From contig DAIQNV010000002.1 of NCBI GenBank assembly GCA_036788215.1, positions 39,092-103,091 on the forward strand: DNA of 64,000 nucleotides, read 5' to 3'. The position numbers and the translations under genes are program-made. The first letter of the stretch is position 1. Each line of letters opens with the position of its first letter. Below the pieces are notes generated by a model. It saw only the letters and a list, made by a program, of their open reading frames with translations, was not told where the DNA came from and made no database searches. Source of the DNA: DAIQNV01 sp036788215. Lineage in GTDB: Bacteria; Planctomycetota; Phycisphaerae; Phycisphaerales; UBA1924. Positions 35,131 to 43,891 of this stretch are shown here, piece after piece.

Positions 35131-35532
35131 TTACAGCACCGTGCAGAGAAGCTCGCCGCCGACCTTCTCCTCGCGAGCCTTGCGGTCGCTCATCACACCG
35201 CGGCTCGTCGAGACGATCGCGATGCCGAGGCCCTGCAGCGGACGCGGGATGTCCCGCATCTTCGTGTACACCCGCCGCCCGACCTTGCTCTCACGCTTCA
35301 GCTCGTGGATCAGGTGCTCGCCCCGCGGGCCGTACTTGAGGTGGATGTTGAGCTTCCCGCTCTTGCCCGGCTCCTCGAGCACCTCGAAGTCCTTGATGTA
35401 CCCCTCGTCGCGGAGAACCTCCGCGATGCCACGGCACACCTTGTTGTTCATGCAGACGACATGCTTGGCCTTGTTCCGCGAAGCGTTGCGGAGCCGGGTG
35501 AGCATGTCAGCAATGGGATCGTTGATCGCCAT
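35131..35532 (-). CDS. rpsH: 30S ribosomal protein S8
   Basis: This 133-aa S8 starts at the ATG of MAINDPIADMLTRLRNASR, the normal S8 N-terminus; upstream in-frame codons are rejected as non-homologous. The C-terminal ISTSRGVMSDRKAREEKVG-type motif (STSRGVMSDRKARE) is intact. S8 binds 16S rRNA and can repress the spc operon in enterobacteria. Confidence 0.97.
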   Translation of the reverse strand: MAINDPIADMLTRLRNASRNKAKHVVCMNNKVCRGIAEVLRDEGYIKDFEVLEEPGKSGKLNIHLKYGPRGEHLIHELKRESKVGRRVYTKMRDIPRPLQGLGIAIVSTSRGVMSDRKAREEKVGGELLCTVL

Positions 35533-35554
35533 GAGTCGTTCGCTCCTCCGGTCC

Positions 35555-35740
35555 TTACCAGGACGCCTTGCGCATGCCCGGGATCTTCCCCTCGAGCGCC
35601 AACTTCCGCAGCATGATCCGGCTGATCCGGAACTTGCGGTACACGCCGCGGGCACGCCCCGTCAGCTCGCACCGACGCACGATGCGCGTCGAGTACTTCG
35701 GCGTCTTCCTGCTCTTGGCCACCTGGGCTTTCGTCGCCAT
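35555..35740 (-). CDS. rpsN: Short-form 30S ribosomal protein S14 without zinc site
   Basis: This 61-aa protein has the length and ends (ATKAQVAKSRKTPKYS, GKIPGMRKASW) of type Z S14. Only one of the four zinc cysteines remains: RCELTGRARGVYRKFRISR has CELT where CxxC is expected, and the second CxxC is RISRIM. It is therefore a zinc-independent short S14. It lies between rplE and rpsH, as usual. Confidence 0.95.
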   Translation of the reverse strand: MATKAQVAKSRKTPKYSTRIVRRCELTGRARGVYRKFRISRIMLRKLALEGKIPGMRKASW

Positions 35741-35799
35741 CCGCCGTCCCTTCCGAGCCGCCGAACCACCGGCGGGTCAAGTTCCTGTCGTCAACACCC

Positions 35800-36447
35800 T
35801 CAGCTCGACGCCCGCGCCCGCTTCTGCTCGGGCTTCCGGAACGGGAAGCCCATCTCGTCCAGCACGAACTTGCTCATCGCGGGGCTCGAGTTGCTGAACC
35901 CGAGGTTGATGTTCATACCGTGCGTGAACGTCGCCGAAGCCATGTCGATCTCCGGGAACACGCCCTGCTCGGTCAGACCGAACGAGTAGTTCCCCTGGCG
36001 ATCGAACGCCTTCTCCGGCAGGCCACGGAAGTCCTTGATACGCGGGGCGACCAGGTTGATCATCCGATCAAGGAAGAACCACATCCGCTCCCGACGAAGC
36101 GTCACCATCGCCGCCGTGTCGTAACCCTCGCGAACCTTGAAGTTCGAGACGCTCTTCTTCGCCGCGATCATCACGGGCTTCTGCCCGCTGATCTTCTCCA
36201 GCGTGTCGAGCACCTGCCCCTTGATGTTCGCCGGGATCTTCGTCCCGTCCAAGTGACGCCCCATGTTCACGTTGATCACGATCTTCTCGAGCCGAGGCTG
36301 CGCCATCCGGTTCGTCACGCCGAACTGCTCGGCCAGCTTCGGGCGGATGACCTCGTCATACGCCGTCTGCATGCGCGGCTTCTGGGGCACCAGGGCCTCT
36401 GCCGCGCTCTCCGAGTTCTCGACCTTCTTCTTCTTGTCCTTCGCCAT
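35800..36447 (-). CDS. rplE: 50S ribosomal protein L5
   Basis: This 215-aa L5 has a Lys/Glu-rich N-terminal extension of about 25 residues, then the standard RLEKIVINVNMGRHLDG and FKVREGYDTAAMVTLRRERM regions and the RGLPEKAFDRQGNYSFG segment. It binds 5S rRNA and contacts the P-site tRNA. Confidence 0.97.
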   Translation of the reverse strand: MAKDKKKKVENSESAAEALVPQKPRMQTAYDEVIRPKLAEQFGVTNRMAQPRLEKIVINVNMGRHLDGTKIPANIKGQVLDTLEKISGQKPVMIAAKKSVSNFKVREGYDTAAMVTLRRERMWFFLDRMINLVAPRIKDFRGLPEKAFDRQGNYSFGLTEQGVFPEIDMASATFTHGMNINLGFSNSSPAMSKFVLDEMGFPFRKPEQKRARASS

Positions 36448-36509
36448 CGCTCAGGCCTCACACGCTGCCGACGGGGACGAGCCCCGATCGTCGATCAACC
36501 GGTTCCCAA

Positions 36510-36842
36510 TCACCCCTTCGGGGCGCTGACCGCCCCGAGATCCTTGCCGCCACGCACCGCCACGCGAACCTTCTGCCCGTTGCTCTTCCGCTCGAAACGC
36601 ACACGGGTCGGCTTCCCGTCCACCACCGGGCTCACGTTGCTGATGTGGATCGGACCCTCACGCGTGATCACCCCGCCCTGCGGGTTCAGACGCGTCGGAC
36701 GCAGGTGCTTCGTGCGGAGATTGATCCCCTTCACGATCACGCGGTCCTTCTTCGTGTCCACACGCAGGATCTCGCCGGTCTTCCCCCGGTGGTCCCCCGA
36801 AGTGATCATCACCGTGTCGCCACGCTTCACATGCCGAGCCAT
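36510..36842 (-). CDS. rplX: 50S ribosomal protein L24
   Basis: This 110-aa L24 starts at MARHVKRGDTVMITSGDHRG, whose ATG overlaps the rplN stop (TGATG). The KOW motif (GDTVMITSGDHRGKTGEI) and NPQGGVITREGPIHISNV are typical. Start chosen by homology; the long upstream frame is a shadow of rplN. Confidence 0.97.
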   Translation of the reverse strand: MARHVKRGDTVMITSGDHRGKTGEILRVDTKKDRVIVKGINLRTKHLRPTRLNPQGGVITREGPIHISNVSPVVDGKPTRVRFERKSNGQKVRVAVRGGKDLGAVSAPKG

Positions 36843-37228
36843 CACACCACCTCCGAAGCCAACGACACGATCTTCATGTAGTTCCGCTCGCGGAGCTCGC
36901 GGGCCACCGGCCCGAAGATACGCGTGCCCTTGGGGTTGCCCTCGTCGTTGATCAGCACCACAGCCGAACTGTCGAAGGCCACGTACGACCCGTCCTTGCG
37001 ACGCGTCTCCTTGCCCGTGCGAACGATCACAGCCTTCGACTTGTCGCCGGCCTTGATGTCCGAACCGGGAAGCGCCTTCTTGATGCTCACCAGCACCCGG
37101 TCGCCCACGCCCGCCGTCTTGCGCGTGAAGCCGCCGGTCCGCGTCGAACCGCCGTACACGCGGATGATGTAGGCGATCTTCGCCCCCGAGTTGTCCGCGA
37201 CCTCGCACCTGGATTCCTGCTGAAGCAT
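36842..37228 (-). CDS. rplN: 50S ribosomal protein L14
   Basis: This 128-aa L14 starts at MLQQESRCEVADNSGAK, the normal L14 N-terminus, and has the TRIFGPVARELRERNYMKI C-terminal signature. Its stop overlaps the rplX start. Confidence 0.98.
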   Translation of the reverse strand: MLQQESRCEVADNSGAKIAYIIRVYGGSTRTGGFTRKTAGVGDRVLVSIKKALPGSDIKAGDKSKAVIVRTGKETRRKDGSYVAFDSSAVVLINDEGNPKGTRIFGPVARELRERNYMKIVSLASEVV

Positions 37229-37305
37229 CGCTCGGCCCCAATCAACGCGCCCCAAAGGAGACGCGAAGGTCAACTCTCAGTCACAAACCGCCCGCACCAA
37301 CGCGA

Positions 37306-37599
37306 TCACACCACCCGACCACGCTCGATCACACGCACCAGCGCCCAGCTCTTCGTCTTGCTGACGGGCTTGCACTCCGCGATCTCGACCTTGTCGCCAA
37401 GACGAGACTCGTTGTTCTCGTCGTGAACGTGGATCACCGTCCGACGGCTGATGTACTTGCCGTACTTCGGGTGCTTCGCACGGTAGTTGATGACCACCTT
37501 GCGGCTCTTGTCCCGCTTGTCCGACTCCACCACGCCGATGCGCGTCTTCGTCAGACCGGTCTGCCCGTTCGCCTGCATGTTCTCGACGCCGTCGGTCAT
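37306..37599 (-). CDS. rpsQ: 30S ribosomal protein S17
   Basis: This 97-aa S17 has a short polar N-terminal extension, then the oligonucleotide-binding core (GVVESDKRDKSRKVVINYR, GDKVEIAECKPVSKTKSW). Start taken at the ATG with GAGGA upstream. Confidence 0.96.
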   Translation of the reverse strand: MTDGVENMQANGQTGLTKTRIGVVESDKRDKSRKVVINYRAKHPKYGKYISRRTVIHVHDENNESRLGDKVEIAECKPVSKTKSWALVRVIERGRVV

Positions 37600-37658
37600 C
37601 GATCGTCCTCGTCTGGTCGGGTTGCCCAACCCGGGCAGCCCGCTCACCACTTCGCGCC

Positions 37659-37862
37659 TCAGGCGCTCGCCTTCGCCGTTTGCCGCGCCGTCTGCTCGGT
37701 CAGGAGACGGGCGATGTCCTTGCGGACCTTCCCGTACTGGCTCGTGTCCTCGACCTTGTCCGTCACGTGCTGCACGCGGAGCGTGAACAGCTTCTCCCGA
37801 AGCCGCTTCAGCTCGATCGTCAGCTCCTCGTCCTTCAAAGCCCGCACTTCGCTGCCGGTCAT
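37659..37862 (-). CDS. rpmC: 50S ribosomal protein L29
   Basis: This 67-aa helical L29 begins MTGSEVRALKDEELTIELK and has the LRVQHVTDKVEDTSQYGKV centre with KVRKDIARLLT at the second helix. It sits at the nascent-chain exit site. Confidence 0.95.
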   Translation of the reverse strand: MTGSEVRALKDEELTIELKRLREKLFTLRVQHVTDKVEDTSQYGKVRKDIARLLTEQTARQTAKASA

Positions 37863-37881
37863 CGCGTTACCCCTCAGCTGC

Positions 37882-38307
<426 letters not shown>

Positions 38308-38369
38308 CGTCTAAGCCCTCGATCCAAAGTCGACCGAACCCGTGTCCTGATACCCGTCGCCGATCACGC

Positions 38370-39077
38370 TCAACGGCGCCCGCGAGCACGCGCCCGACCA
38401 CCGGCCGCGTCGCTCGTCACCTCGTCCTCGCGAATCTCCGACCCGTACTCGCCCTTGTAGATCCAGGTCTTCACCCCGATCTGGCCGTACGCCGTCCGAG
38501 CCTCCGCGAACCCGTAGTCGATGTTCGCCTGCAGCGTGCTCAGGGGAAGCGAGCCCAGACGCACGTCCAGGGTACGGCTCATCTCGGCACCGCCAAGACG
38601 ACCGGAAATCTGGATCTTCACGCCCTTCGCGCCGACCTGCATCACGCCCTCCGCACGCATCTTCACGACGCGGCGGAAGCTCATCCGCTTGCTCAGCTGC
38701 TCCGACACACTCTCCGCGACCAGCTGCGCATCCAGGTCCGGCTGCTTGATCTCGTGGATCGAGATCGCCACCTTCCGGCCCGTCATGTACTGAAGCTCTT
38801 CCGTCATCCGGTCGACCTCGGCGCCCTTCGGCCCGATCACGAGCCCGGGGCGGGCCGTCCGGATGATGATCTTCAGTTCCTCGCGCGTCCGCTCGATGTG
38901 GATGTCCGAAACCGCGGCGTTCGGCGGTGTCCGGTTCAGCCGGCGATCGAGGTACTCGCGAATCCGCTGGTCCTCGACCAGGAGCTCGCCGTAGAGAGCC
39001 TTCGGCGCGTACCACCGGGAGCGGTGCGCCTCGGTGATCCCAAGCCTGAACCCGAATGGCTGTGTCTTCTGACCCAT
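38370..39077 (-). CDS. rpsC: 30S ribosomal protein S3
   Basis: This 235-aa S3 has the MGQKTQPFGFRLGITEAHRS start, KH-type RNA-binding domain (RPGLVIGPKGAEVDRMTEEL) and the C-terminal domain (GARIQISGRLGGAEMSR-like). It helps form the mRNA entry site. Confidence 0.98.
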   Translation of the reverse strand: MGQKTQPFGFRLGITEAHRSRWYAPKALYGELLVEDQRIREYLDRRLNRTPPNAAVSDIHIERTREELKIIIRTARPGLVIGPKGAEVDRMTEELQYMTGRKVAISIHEIKQPDLDAQLVAESVSEQLSKRMSFRRVVKMRAEGVMQVGAKGVKIQISGRLGGAEMSRTLDVRLGSLPLSTLQANIDYGFAEARTAYGQIGVKTWIYKGEYGSEIREDEVTSDAAGGRARARGRR

Positions 39078-39096
39078 AGCACGTTTCCCCGACCGC

Positions 39097-39648
39097 TTAG
39101 CGGCCGTTCCGCTCCTCGAGACCGACCGTGATGTGACTCGTCCGCTTCAGGATCGCGTGAGCTCGCCCACGGTCCTTCGGCTGGAACCGCTTGATGTGCT
39201 GGGCGCCGTCCACCCGCACCTCCGCAACCACCAGCTGGGAGTAGTCAGCACCGGCCTCCTGCGCATCCGCAACAGCCGCGTCCACAGCCTTCAGCAGGTT
39301 CGTCGATGCCCGCTTCAGGCTGAACTGCAGCTGCATCTTCGCGTCGTCCACGTGACGCCCGCGGATCAGGTCCACCACCAGCTTCGCCTTCCGCGGGCTC
39401 CCGCGGTGATGACGGATCTGGCTCACGAACCGCGCGATGTCCTTCACCTCGCAGCCCACAGCACCGGCAAGACGCTCGATGTCCGTCTTCTTGCAACGCG
39501 GGTGATCCCGGCCCTGGAGCCAGTTCTTCACCGCGCTCACAGCCCGCGGCCCGGTCAGACCGGTCCGCTCGACAGCTTCCGCGAGCTGCTCGACGGTCAG
39601 CCCCGCCTCCGAGGCTCGCCTGCTCAATTCTTGCGGTCGAAGCTTCAC
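39097..39648 (-). CDS. rplV: 50S ribosomal protein L22 with N-terminal XRE-like helix-turn-helix
   Basis: This 183-aa protein is about 70 residues longer than a typical L22. Residues ~78-180 are a normal L22 (HHRGSPRKAKLVVDLIRGR, AQHIKRFQPKDRGRAHAIL). Residues ~5-75 read like an XRE/Cro helix-turn-helix: ASEAGLTVEQLAEAV, then AVSAVKNWLQGRDHPRCKKT and IERLAGAVGCEVKDIARFV. The domain is in frame and tightly placed between rpsS and rpsC, with no internal ATG at the usual L22 start. Whether it binds RNA, DNA or ribosomal protein is unknown. Confidence 0.95.
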   Translation of the reverse strand: MKLRPQELSRRASEAGLTVEQLAEAVERTGLTGPRAVSAVKNWLQGRDHPRCKKTDIERLAGAVGCEVKDIARFVSQIRHHRGSPRKAKLVVDLIRGRHVDDAKMQLQFSLKRASTNLLKAVDAAVADAQEAGADYSQLVVAEVRVDGAQHIKRFQPKDRGRAHAILKRTSHITVGLEERNGR

Positions 39649-39673
39649 GACTCGGCTCCCATGCCCAAGCGAC

Positions 39674-39952
39674 TCAGCGCTTCAGGCCTTCCTTCTTGTT
39701 CGTGTGCCCGCGGAAGGTCCGCGTGTTGCTGAACTCGCCCAGCTTGTGGCCCACCATGTCCTCGGTCACGAACACATCGTTGAACACCCGACCGTTGTGC
39801 ACCTGGAAAGTGTGCCCGACAAACTCCGGAACGATCGTGCACGAACGCGCCCAAGTCTTGATGGGGTCGCGGCGCCCGTCCGCCTCCATCTTCTCCACCT
39901 TGCGGTAGAGCTTCTCATCAACAAACGGGCCCTTCTTCAGACTACGGCTCAT
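39674..39952 (-). CDS. rpsS: 30S ribosomal protein S19
   Basis: This 92-aa S19 begins MSRSLKKGPFVDEKLYRKV and has IVPEFVGHTFQVHNGR and LGEFSNTRTFRGHTNKKEG. Normal length. Confidence 0.98.
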   Translation of the reverse strand: MSRSLKKGPFVDEKLYRKVEKMEADGRRDPIKTWARSCTIVPEFVGHTFQVHNGRVFNDVFVTEDMVGHKLGEFSNTRTFRGHTNKKEGLKR

Positions 39953-39977
39953 CGCTTCGCTCCCACAAAGGACCCGA

Positions 39978-40835
39978 TCACTTCAGCTGCCCGTAACGCT
40001 TGCTCTTACGACGCCGAATGATCAGCTGCTGGCTCGGCTTCTTCCGGTCACGCGTGCCGCCACCCTTCGCAAGCGTGCCCGACTTGCTCACAGGCGCACG
40101 ACCACCCTTCGAACGACCCTCACCACCACCCAAGGGGTGAGCGTGGTGGCTCATCGCCACGCCGCGCGTCTTCGGCCGGCGACCACGCAGGCGGTTCAAA
40201 CCCGCCTTGCCGATCCGACGGTTCTGGTGGTCCGTGTTCCCCACCTGGCCCACCGTCGCACGACAGTCGAGCAGCACCCGACGCATCTCGCCCGAAGGCA
40301 GCATCAGCGTCGCGTACGCACCCTCCTTGTTCATCAGGCGGGCGTAGCTGCCGGCCGAGCGGCACATCTGGCCACCCCGCCCGCGCTGCAGCTCCACGCA
40401 GTGAACGCTCATGCCGAGCGGGATGAACCGCAGGGGCATCGTGTTCCCGGGGCTCGGCTCGATCGGCGACTCCGTCGAACTCAGCACCTTCGCGCCATCC
40501 TTCAGGCCCACCGGGGCCAGGATGTACCGCTTGACGCCGTCCGCGTACTCGACCAGCGCGATGTGGCAGGTCCGGTTCGGGTCGTACTCGATCCCGATCA
40601 CCGTCCCCTCGATCCCGTCCCGGTCCTTCCGACGGAAGTCGACCAGGCGGTACATCTGCTTCACACCGCCGCCACGACCGCGGACCGTGATTACGCCCTT
40701 GTGGTTCCGGCCGCCCTTCTTGGGCTTCGGACGAAGGAGCGACCGCTCGGGGCGGTCCTTCGTCACCTCGGCGTGAACATTCACCGAGGCGTTGCGCCGG
40801 CCGGCGCTCGTTGGCTTGTAGACGCGAATCGGCAT
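39978..40835 (-). CDS. rplB: 50S ribosomal protein L2
   Basis: This 285-aa L2 has the RNHKGVITVRGRGGGVKQMY region, the LRFIPLGMSVHCVELQRGRG segment and the C-terminal SHHAHPLGGGEGRSKGGR loop with the His important for peptidyl transferase architecture. Confidence 0.98.
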   Translation of the reverse strand: MPIRVYKPTSAGRRNASVNVHAEVTKDRPERSLLRPKPKKGGRNHKGVITVRGRGGGVKQMYRLVDFRRKDRDGIEGTVIGIEYDPNRTCHIALVEYADGVKRYILAPVGLKDGAKVLSSTESPIEPSPGNTMPLRFIPLGMSVHCVELQRGRGGQMCRSAGSYARLMNKEGAYATLMLPSGEMRRVLLDCRATVGQVGNTDHQNRRIGKAGLNRLRGRRPKTRGVAMSHHAHPLGGGEGRSKGGRAPVSKSGTLAKGGGTRDRKKPSQQLIIRRRKSKRYGQLK

Positions 40836-40941
40836 ATCGCTGTCTCACTTCAAAGGGACGCTCGCGACGCCCCGACACAATCAGTCCAACTCAACCAACC
40901 AAACCCGACGCTCTCGAGGACCAAAGATCCCCTCAGCACGC

Positions 40942-41026
40942 CCTCTCGGGGCCGGACGGCCCCGAATCAACCCATCGCCGGGACAGCCCCGACTCAACCC
41001 AACCTCTCGGGGCCGGACGGCCCCGA
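40942..41026 (-). repeat. Two identical GC-rich hairpins between rplW and rplB
   Basis: The 21-base unit is present at 40945-40965 and 41006-41026. Each folds as a 7-bp stem (CGGGGCC / GGCCCCG) with a GGAC loop. A weaker intermediate CCCCGACTCAACCCA unit lies between. The second copy directly follows the rplW stop. Probably RNA hairpins affecting mRNA processing or stability in the S10 region; function is inference. Confidence 0.6.
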
Positions 41027-41317
41027 CTAAAACAACTCGATGCTCTCGCCATCCCGGAGCCGCACCGTCGCCGTCTTCACCAGCTTCTCGCGCACATACC
41101 CGTACTTCAGACGCTTCACCTTCCCCTTCAGGGTCCGCGTCTCGATCCCCTCGACGTGCACGCCGTACAGCGACTCGACCGCCGTACGGATCTCGGTCTT
41201 CGTCGCCCGACGGTCCACCTCGAAGGTGTACCGGCCGAAGTCGTTCATCGCCGCCGTGCTCTTCTCGGTGAGCAGAGGCTTGCGAATGACGTAGATAGGG
41301 TTCACTTCCGCAGGCAT
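41027..41317 (-). CDS. rplW: 50S ribosomal protein L23
   Basis: This 96-aa L23 has YVIRKPLLTEKSTAAMN at the start and RYTFEVDRRATKTEIRTAVE in the core. It lies at the polypeptide exit site, where trigger factor docks. Confidence 0.97.
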   Translation of the reverse strand: MPAEVNPIYVIRKPLLTEKSTAAMNDFGRYTFEVDRRATKTEIRTAVESLYGVHVEGIETRTLKGKVKRLKYGYVREKLVKTATVRLRDGESIELF

Positions 41318-41320
41318 GGC

Positions 41321-42133
41321 TTAGCTCTCCCCCCCGCCGCTCGCGGCGCCCTGCTTCTTCGCCGCCCACGCCGCGGCCTTCACCGCATGCCCGCGCTTCG
41401 GGCGAGGCTTCGTCTCTTTCGCCGTCTCCACCCGGCCCCGGGGCTCGAGCTTCGCCGACTTGTCGTACTGGGCGCTGGGGCCGCTCAGCCAAGCCTCGAG
41501 CTCCGACTTCTCGATCACCAGGTAGCGGTGGTTCAGGAGCTCAAAGGCCGTCAGCTGGTCCGACCGGCACAGCGACACGCCCTCGACGTTCCGGGCACTC
41601 TTCCGAGTGTTGGCCGCCTTCTCGAGGTCCCCCGAGAGCGCCACCAAGGCCGTCCCGTTCACCCCGATCGCCGCTAGGAACGCCTGGAAGTCCTTGGTCC
41701 GGGGCGTGCCCATCGACATCGAGTCGATGACCTTCACCTCCTGGACCCGCACCCCGCCGTCGCCCTCGTGCCCCAGCAGCTTCGCGAGGAGAGCGTTCAT
41801 GTTCGCCTTGCGCTTCATCTTCTTGGGCATGTCCAGCCGGAAGTCCTCACGCGAACGACGCGAGCTCTTCCAGTGACCGCCGCCGCGGAACTGAGGAGGA
41901 CGCTTCGAGCCGTGACGCGCACGACCCGTGCCCTTCTGCTTGTAGATCTTCTTCGTCGAACCCTCGACCTCGCCGCGGTTCAGGCTGCGAGCCGACCCCT
42001 GACGAAGGTTCGCGTGGTACATGACGTACGCCTGCTTGATCAGCGCGGGGTTCACCACGCCGCCGAGAAGCGACTCGTCGATCTTCATGCTCCCGGCGTT
42101 CGCGCCGGCCATCGTGTAGACGGGGACATCCAT
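41321..42133 (-). CDS. rplD: 50S ribosomal protein L4
   Basis: This 270-aa L4 has the internal RGEVEGSTKKIYKQKGTGRA loop and GGHWKSSRRSREDFRLDMPK, the regions lining the exit tunnel. About 50 extra C-terminal residues are Lys/Ala-rich. It ends three bases before rplW. Confidence 0.96.
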   Translation of the reverse strand: MDVPVYTMAGANAGSMKIDESLLGGVVNPALIKQAYVMYHANLRQGSARSLNRGEVEGSTKKIYKQKGTGRARHGSKRPPQFRGGGHWKSSRRSREDFRLDMPKKMKRKANMNALLAKLLGHEGDGGVRVQEVKVIDSMSMGTPRTKDFQAFLAAIGVNGTALVALSGDLEKAANTRKSARNVEGVSLCRSDQLTAFELLNHRYLVIEKSELEAWLSGPSAQYDKSAKLEPRGRVETAKETKPRPKRGHAVKAAAWAAKKQGAASGGGES

Positions 42134-42484
42134 GAGTCTGCTCCGCCCTGACGCCTCTCGCCACGAAACGCCCTGCTTGGGCCGTCTCGGGCGCCTCGCC
42201 TACTCAGCCGCCCGTGTCGCCCGCGGCTGCCCTCCCGAAGGATGGCTCGCGGGTCCCCCGGAAGACACGCCCCCGGGTCGGGTCGGCTCGAGATCGACTC
42301 GGCCGTCCAGTCGTCCAGGGCCACACGCCCCGGACTCGTTGCCAATGTCGTCCCCGGCGGTTTCGGTCACCCGACCTGCCGGGCCCGCGAGCAGCAAGCG
42401 CTCCCCGCGGACAGTTCCAACCGAGCCCCCCGAGGGACCCGGATCCCGGCGACCCCGCGAAGGAGCCGCCCGAGGCAGGCAGCC
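42134..42484 (-). other. 351-bp gap inside the S10 operon between rplC and rplD
   Basis: rplC and rplD are normally adjacent. Here 351 bases of very GC-rich sequence separate them. Short frames exist on both strands but none resembles a protein I know or has a good ribosome site. No clear terminator or riboswitch was found. Confidence 0.5.
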
Positions 42485-43174
42485 TTAGGCCGCCCCCTCC
42501 GCCGCCTTCGCGGCCTTGCCCTTGTACAGACGCGTCGCGGTCCGGACCGTCACAAGACCCTTGTTCGGACCCGGAACGGGCCCCTTCACCAGGATCAGGT
42601 TCCGCTCCGCATCCACCCGGATCACATCCAGGCTCCGCACCGTCACCCGGTCATCGCCCAGGTGACCAGACATCCGCTTGCCCTTCTTGGGGCCGCCCGC
42701 ACCACCGCGCCACGAAGCGTGACCGCCGATCGAGCCCGGGGAGCGGTGCTTCCGCTCCACGCCGTGACTCGCCTGCTGGCCCTTGAAGCCCCACCGCTTC
42801 ATGCCGCCCGCGTAGCCCTTGCCCTTGCTCCGCCCGATCACATCGACGAACTTCACGCCGTCGAAGGCCGCGACCGTCAGCTCCTGACCCAGCTCGAACG
42901 CAGCCGCCTCGTCCTCGCTCACCCGGAACTCGCGGTGGTGACGCTTCGGGGCCGAGCCCGCCTTCGCGTCATGCCCGATCATGGGCATCGTCGAGTTGCG
43001 GGGCTTCATATCGCCATAAGCGAGCTGCACCGCGGAGTAGCCGTCCGTGTCAGCGGTACGCACCTGCGTCACCACGCAGGGCCCCAGCTCGATGACGGTC
43101 ACCGGCACACTGACACCACCGTCCGTAAAGACGCGGGTCATGCCGATCTTGGTTCCCATGAGCATCGCGGTCAT
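42485..43174 (-). CDS. rplC: 50S ribosomal protein L3
   Basis: This 229-aa L3 has the MLMGTKIGMTRVFTDGGVSV start and the GGMKRWGFKGQQASHGVERK signature. Its extended loop reaches the peptidyl transferase centre. Longer than the E. coli protein by a short C-terminal tail. Confidence 0.98.
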   Translation of the reverse strand: MTAMLMGTKIGMTRVFTDGGVSVPVTVIELGPCVVTQVRTADTDGYSAVQLAYGDMKPRNSTMPMIGHDAKAGSAPKRHHREFRVSEDEAAAFELGQELTVAAFDGVKFVDVIGRSKGKGYAGGMKRWGFKGQQASHGVERKHRSPGSIGGHASWRGGAGGPKKGKRMSGHLGDDRVTVRSLDVIRVDAERNLILVKGPVPGPNKGLVTVRTATRLYKGKAAKAAEGAA

Positions 43175-43206
43175 TGCTTACGCCCCAGCCCTTCCAGGCG
43201 GTCCAG

Positions 43207-43518
43207 TTAGGCCTTGATCTTCACAAACACACCCGCCGGAACCACCAGCCGGTTCAACGCCTCAACCGTGCGGGCGTTCGGCTCCAGGATGTCGATGATC
43301 CGCTTGTGCGTGCGGATCTCGTACTGCTCCCGGCTTTTCTTGTCAATGAACGGACCACGGAGCACCGTGTACCGCTCGATGCGGGTCGGCAGGGGAACGG
43401 GGCCCTTCACACGGGCGTTCGTACGCTTCGCGTGGTCCACGATCTCCCGCGCCGACGCGTCGAGCGCGATGTGGTCGTAGGCCTCCATGCGAATCCGAAT
43501 GCGTGGTCCGTTGCTCAT
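43207..43518 (-). CDS. rpsJ: 30S ribosomal protein S10
   Basis: This 103-aa S10/NusE has RIRMEAYDHIALDASAREIV, GPVPLPTRIERYTVLRGPF and the KRIIDILEP segment. It is the first gene of the S10-spc-alpha cluster. NusE also acts in transcription antitermination. Confidence 0.98.
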   Translation of the reverse strand: MSNGPRIRIRMEAYDHIALDASAREIVDHAKRTNARVKGPVPLPTRIERYTVLRGPFIDKKSREQYEIRTHKRIIDILEPNARTVEALNRLVVPAGVFVKIKA

Positions 43519-43891
43519 GCCCGATGCATCGCCGATCTGGTGACACGCCGGAGCGCGTCAGGGGTGTCGATCCCTTCCGGCCAACGGCCGGCTCGTCAAC
43601 CCGGAGCCCCACAGGGCCCGGAACGATCATCTACCATTTCGCTCCCCCGAACACACGCGCCCGCCTCGATCACTCGATGCGACCACGATGCCGTCTCCGG
43701 TGGAGCCCGGAAGCGTAGAGCCCAGCCAGCCCGTGTCAACCACTCAGGTCAAAGGACCTTCACATCGTCGCAACAACCTGAACATTCCCGCGCCAAACCC
43801 CCCGCAACCCGCGCGTACCCTCCATCACATGCACCCGCCCACCAGCTCAAACACCGCAGCCGACCCCGTAAACACCCGGAAAGCCCCAGAT
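43519..43891. promoter_or_regulatory. Divergent intergenic region upstream of rpsJ
   Basis: This 373-bp region lies between rpsJ (-) and an exported-protein gene (+), so it should hold the ribosomal cluster promoter. I see a short hairpin (CCGGCC AAC GGCCGG, 43577-43591) in the rpsJ leader. No convincing -35/-10 pair could be fixed by eye. Confidence 0.4.
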
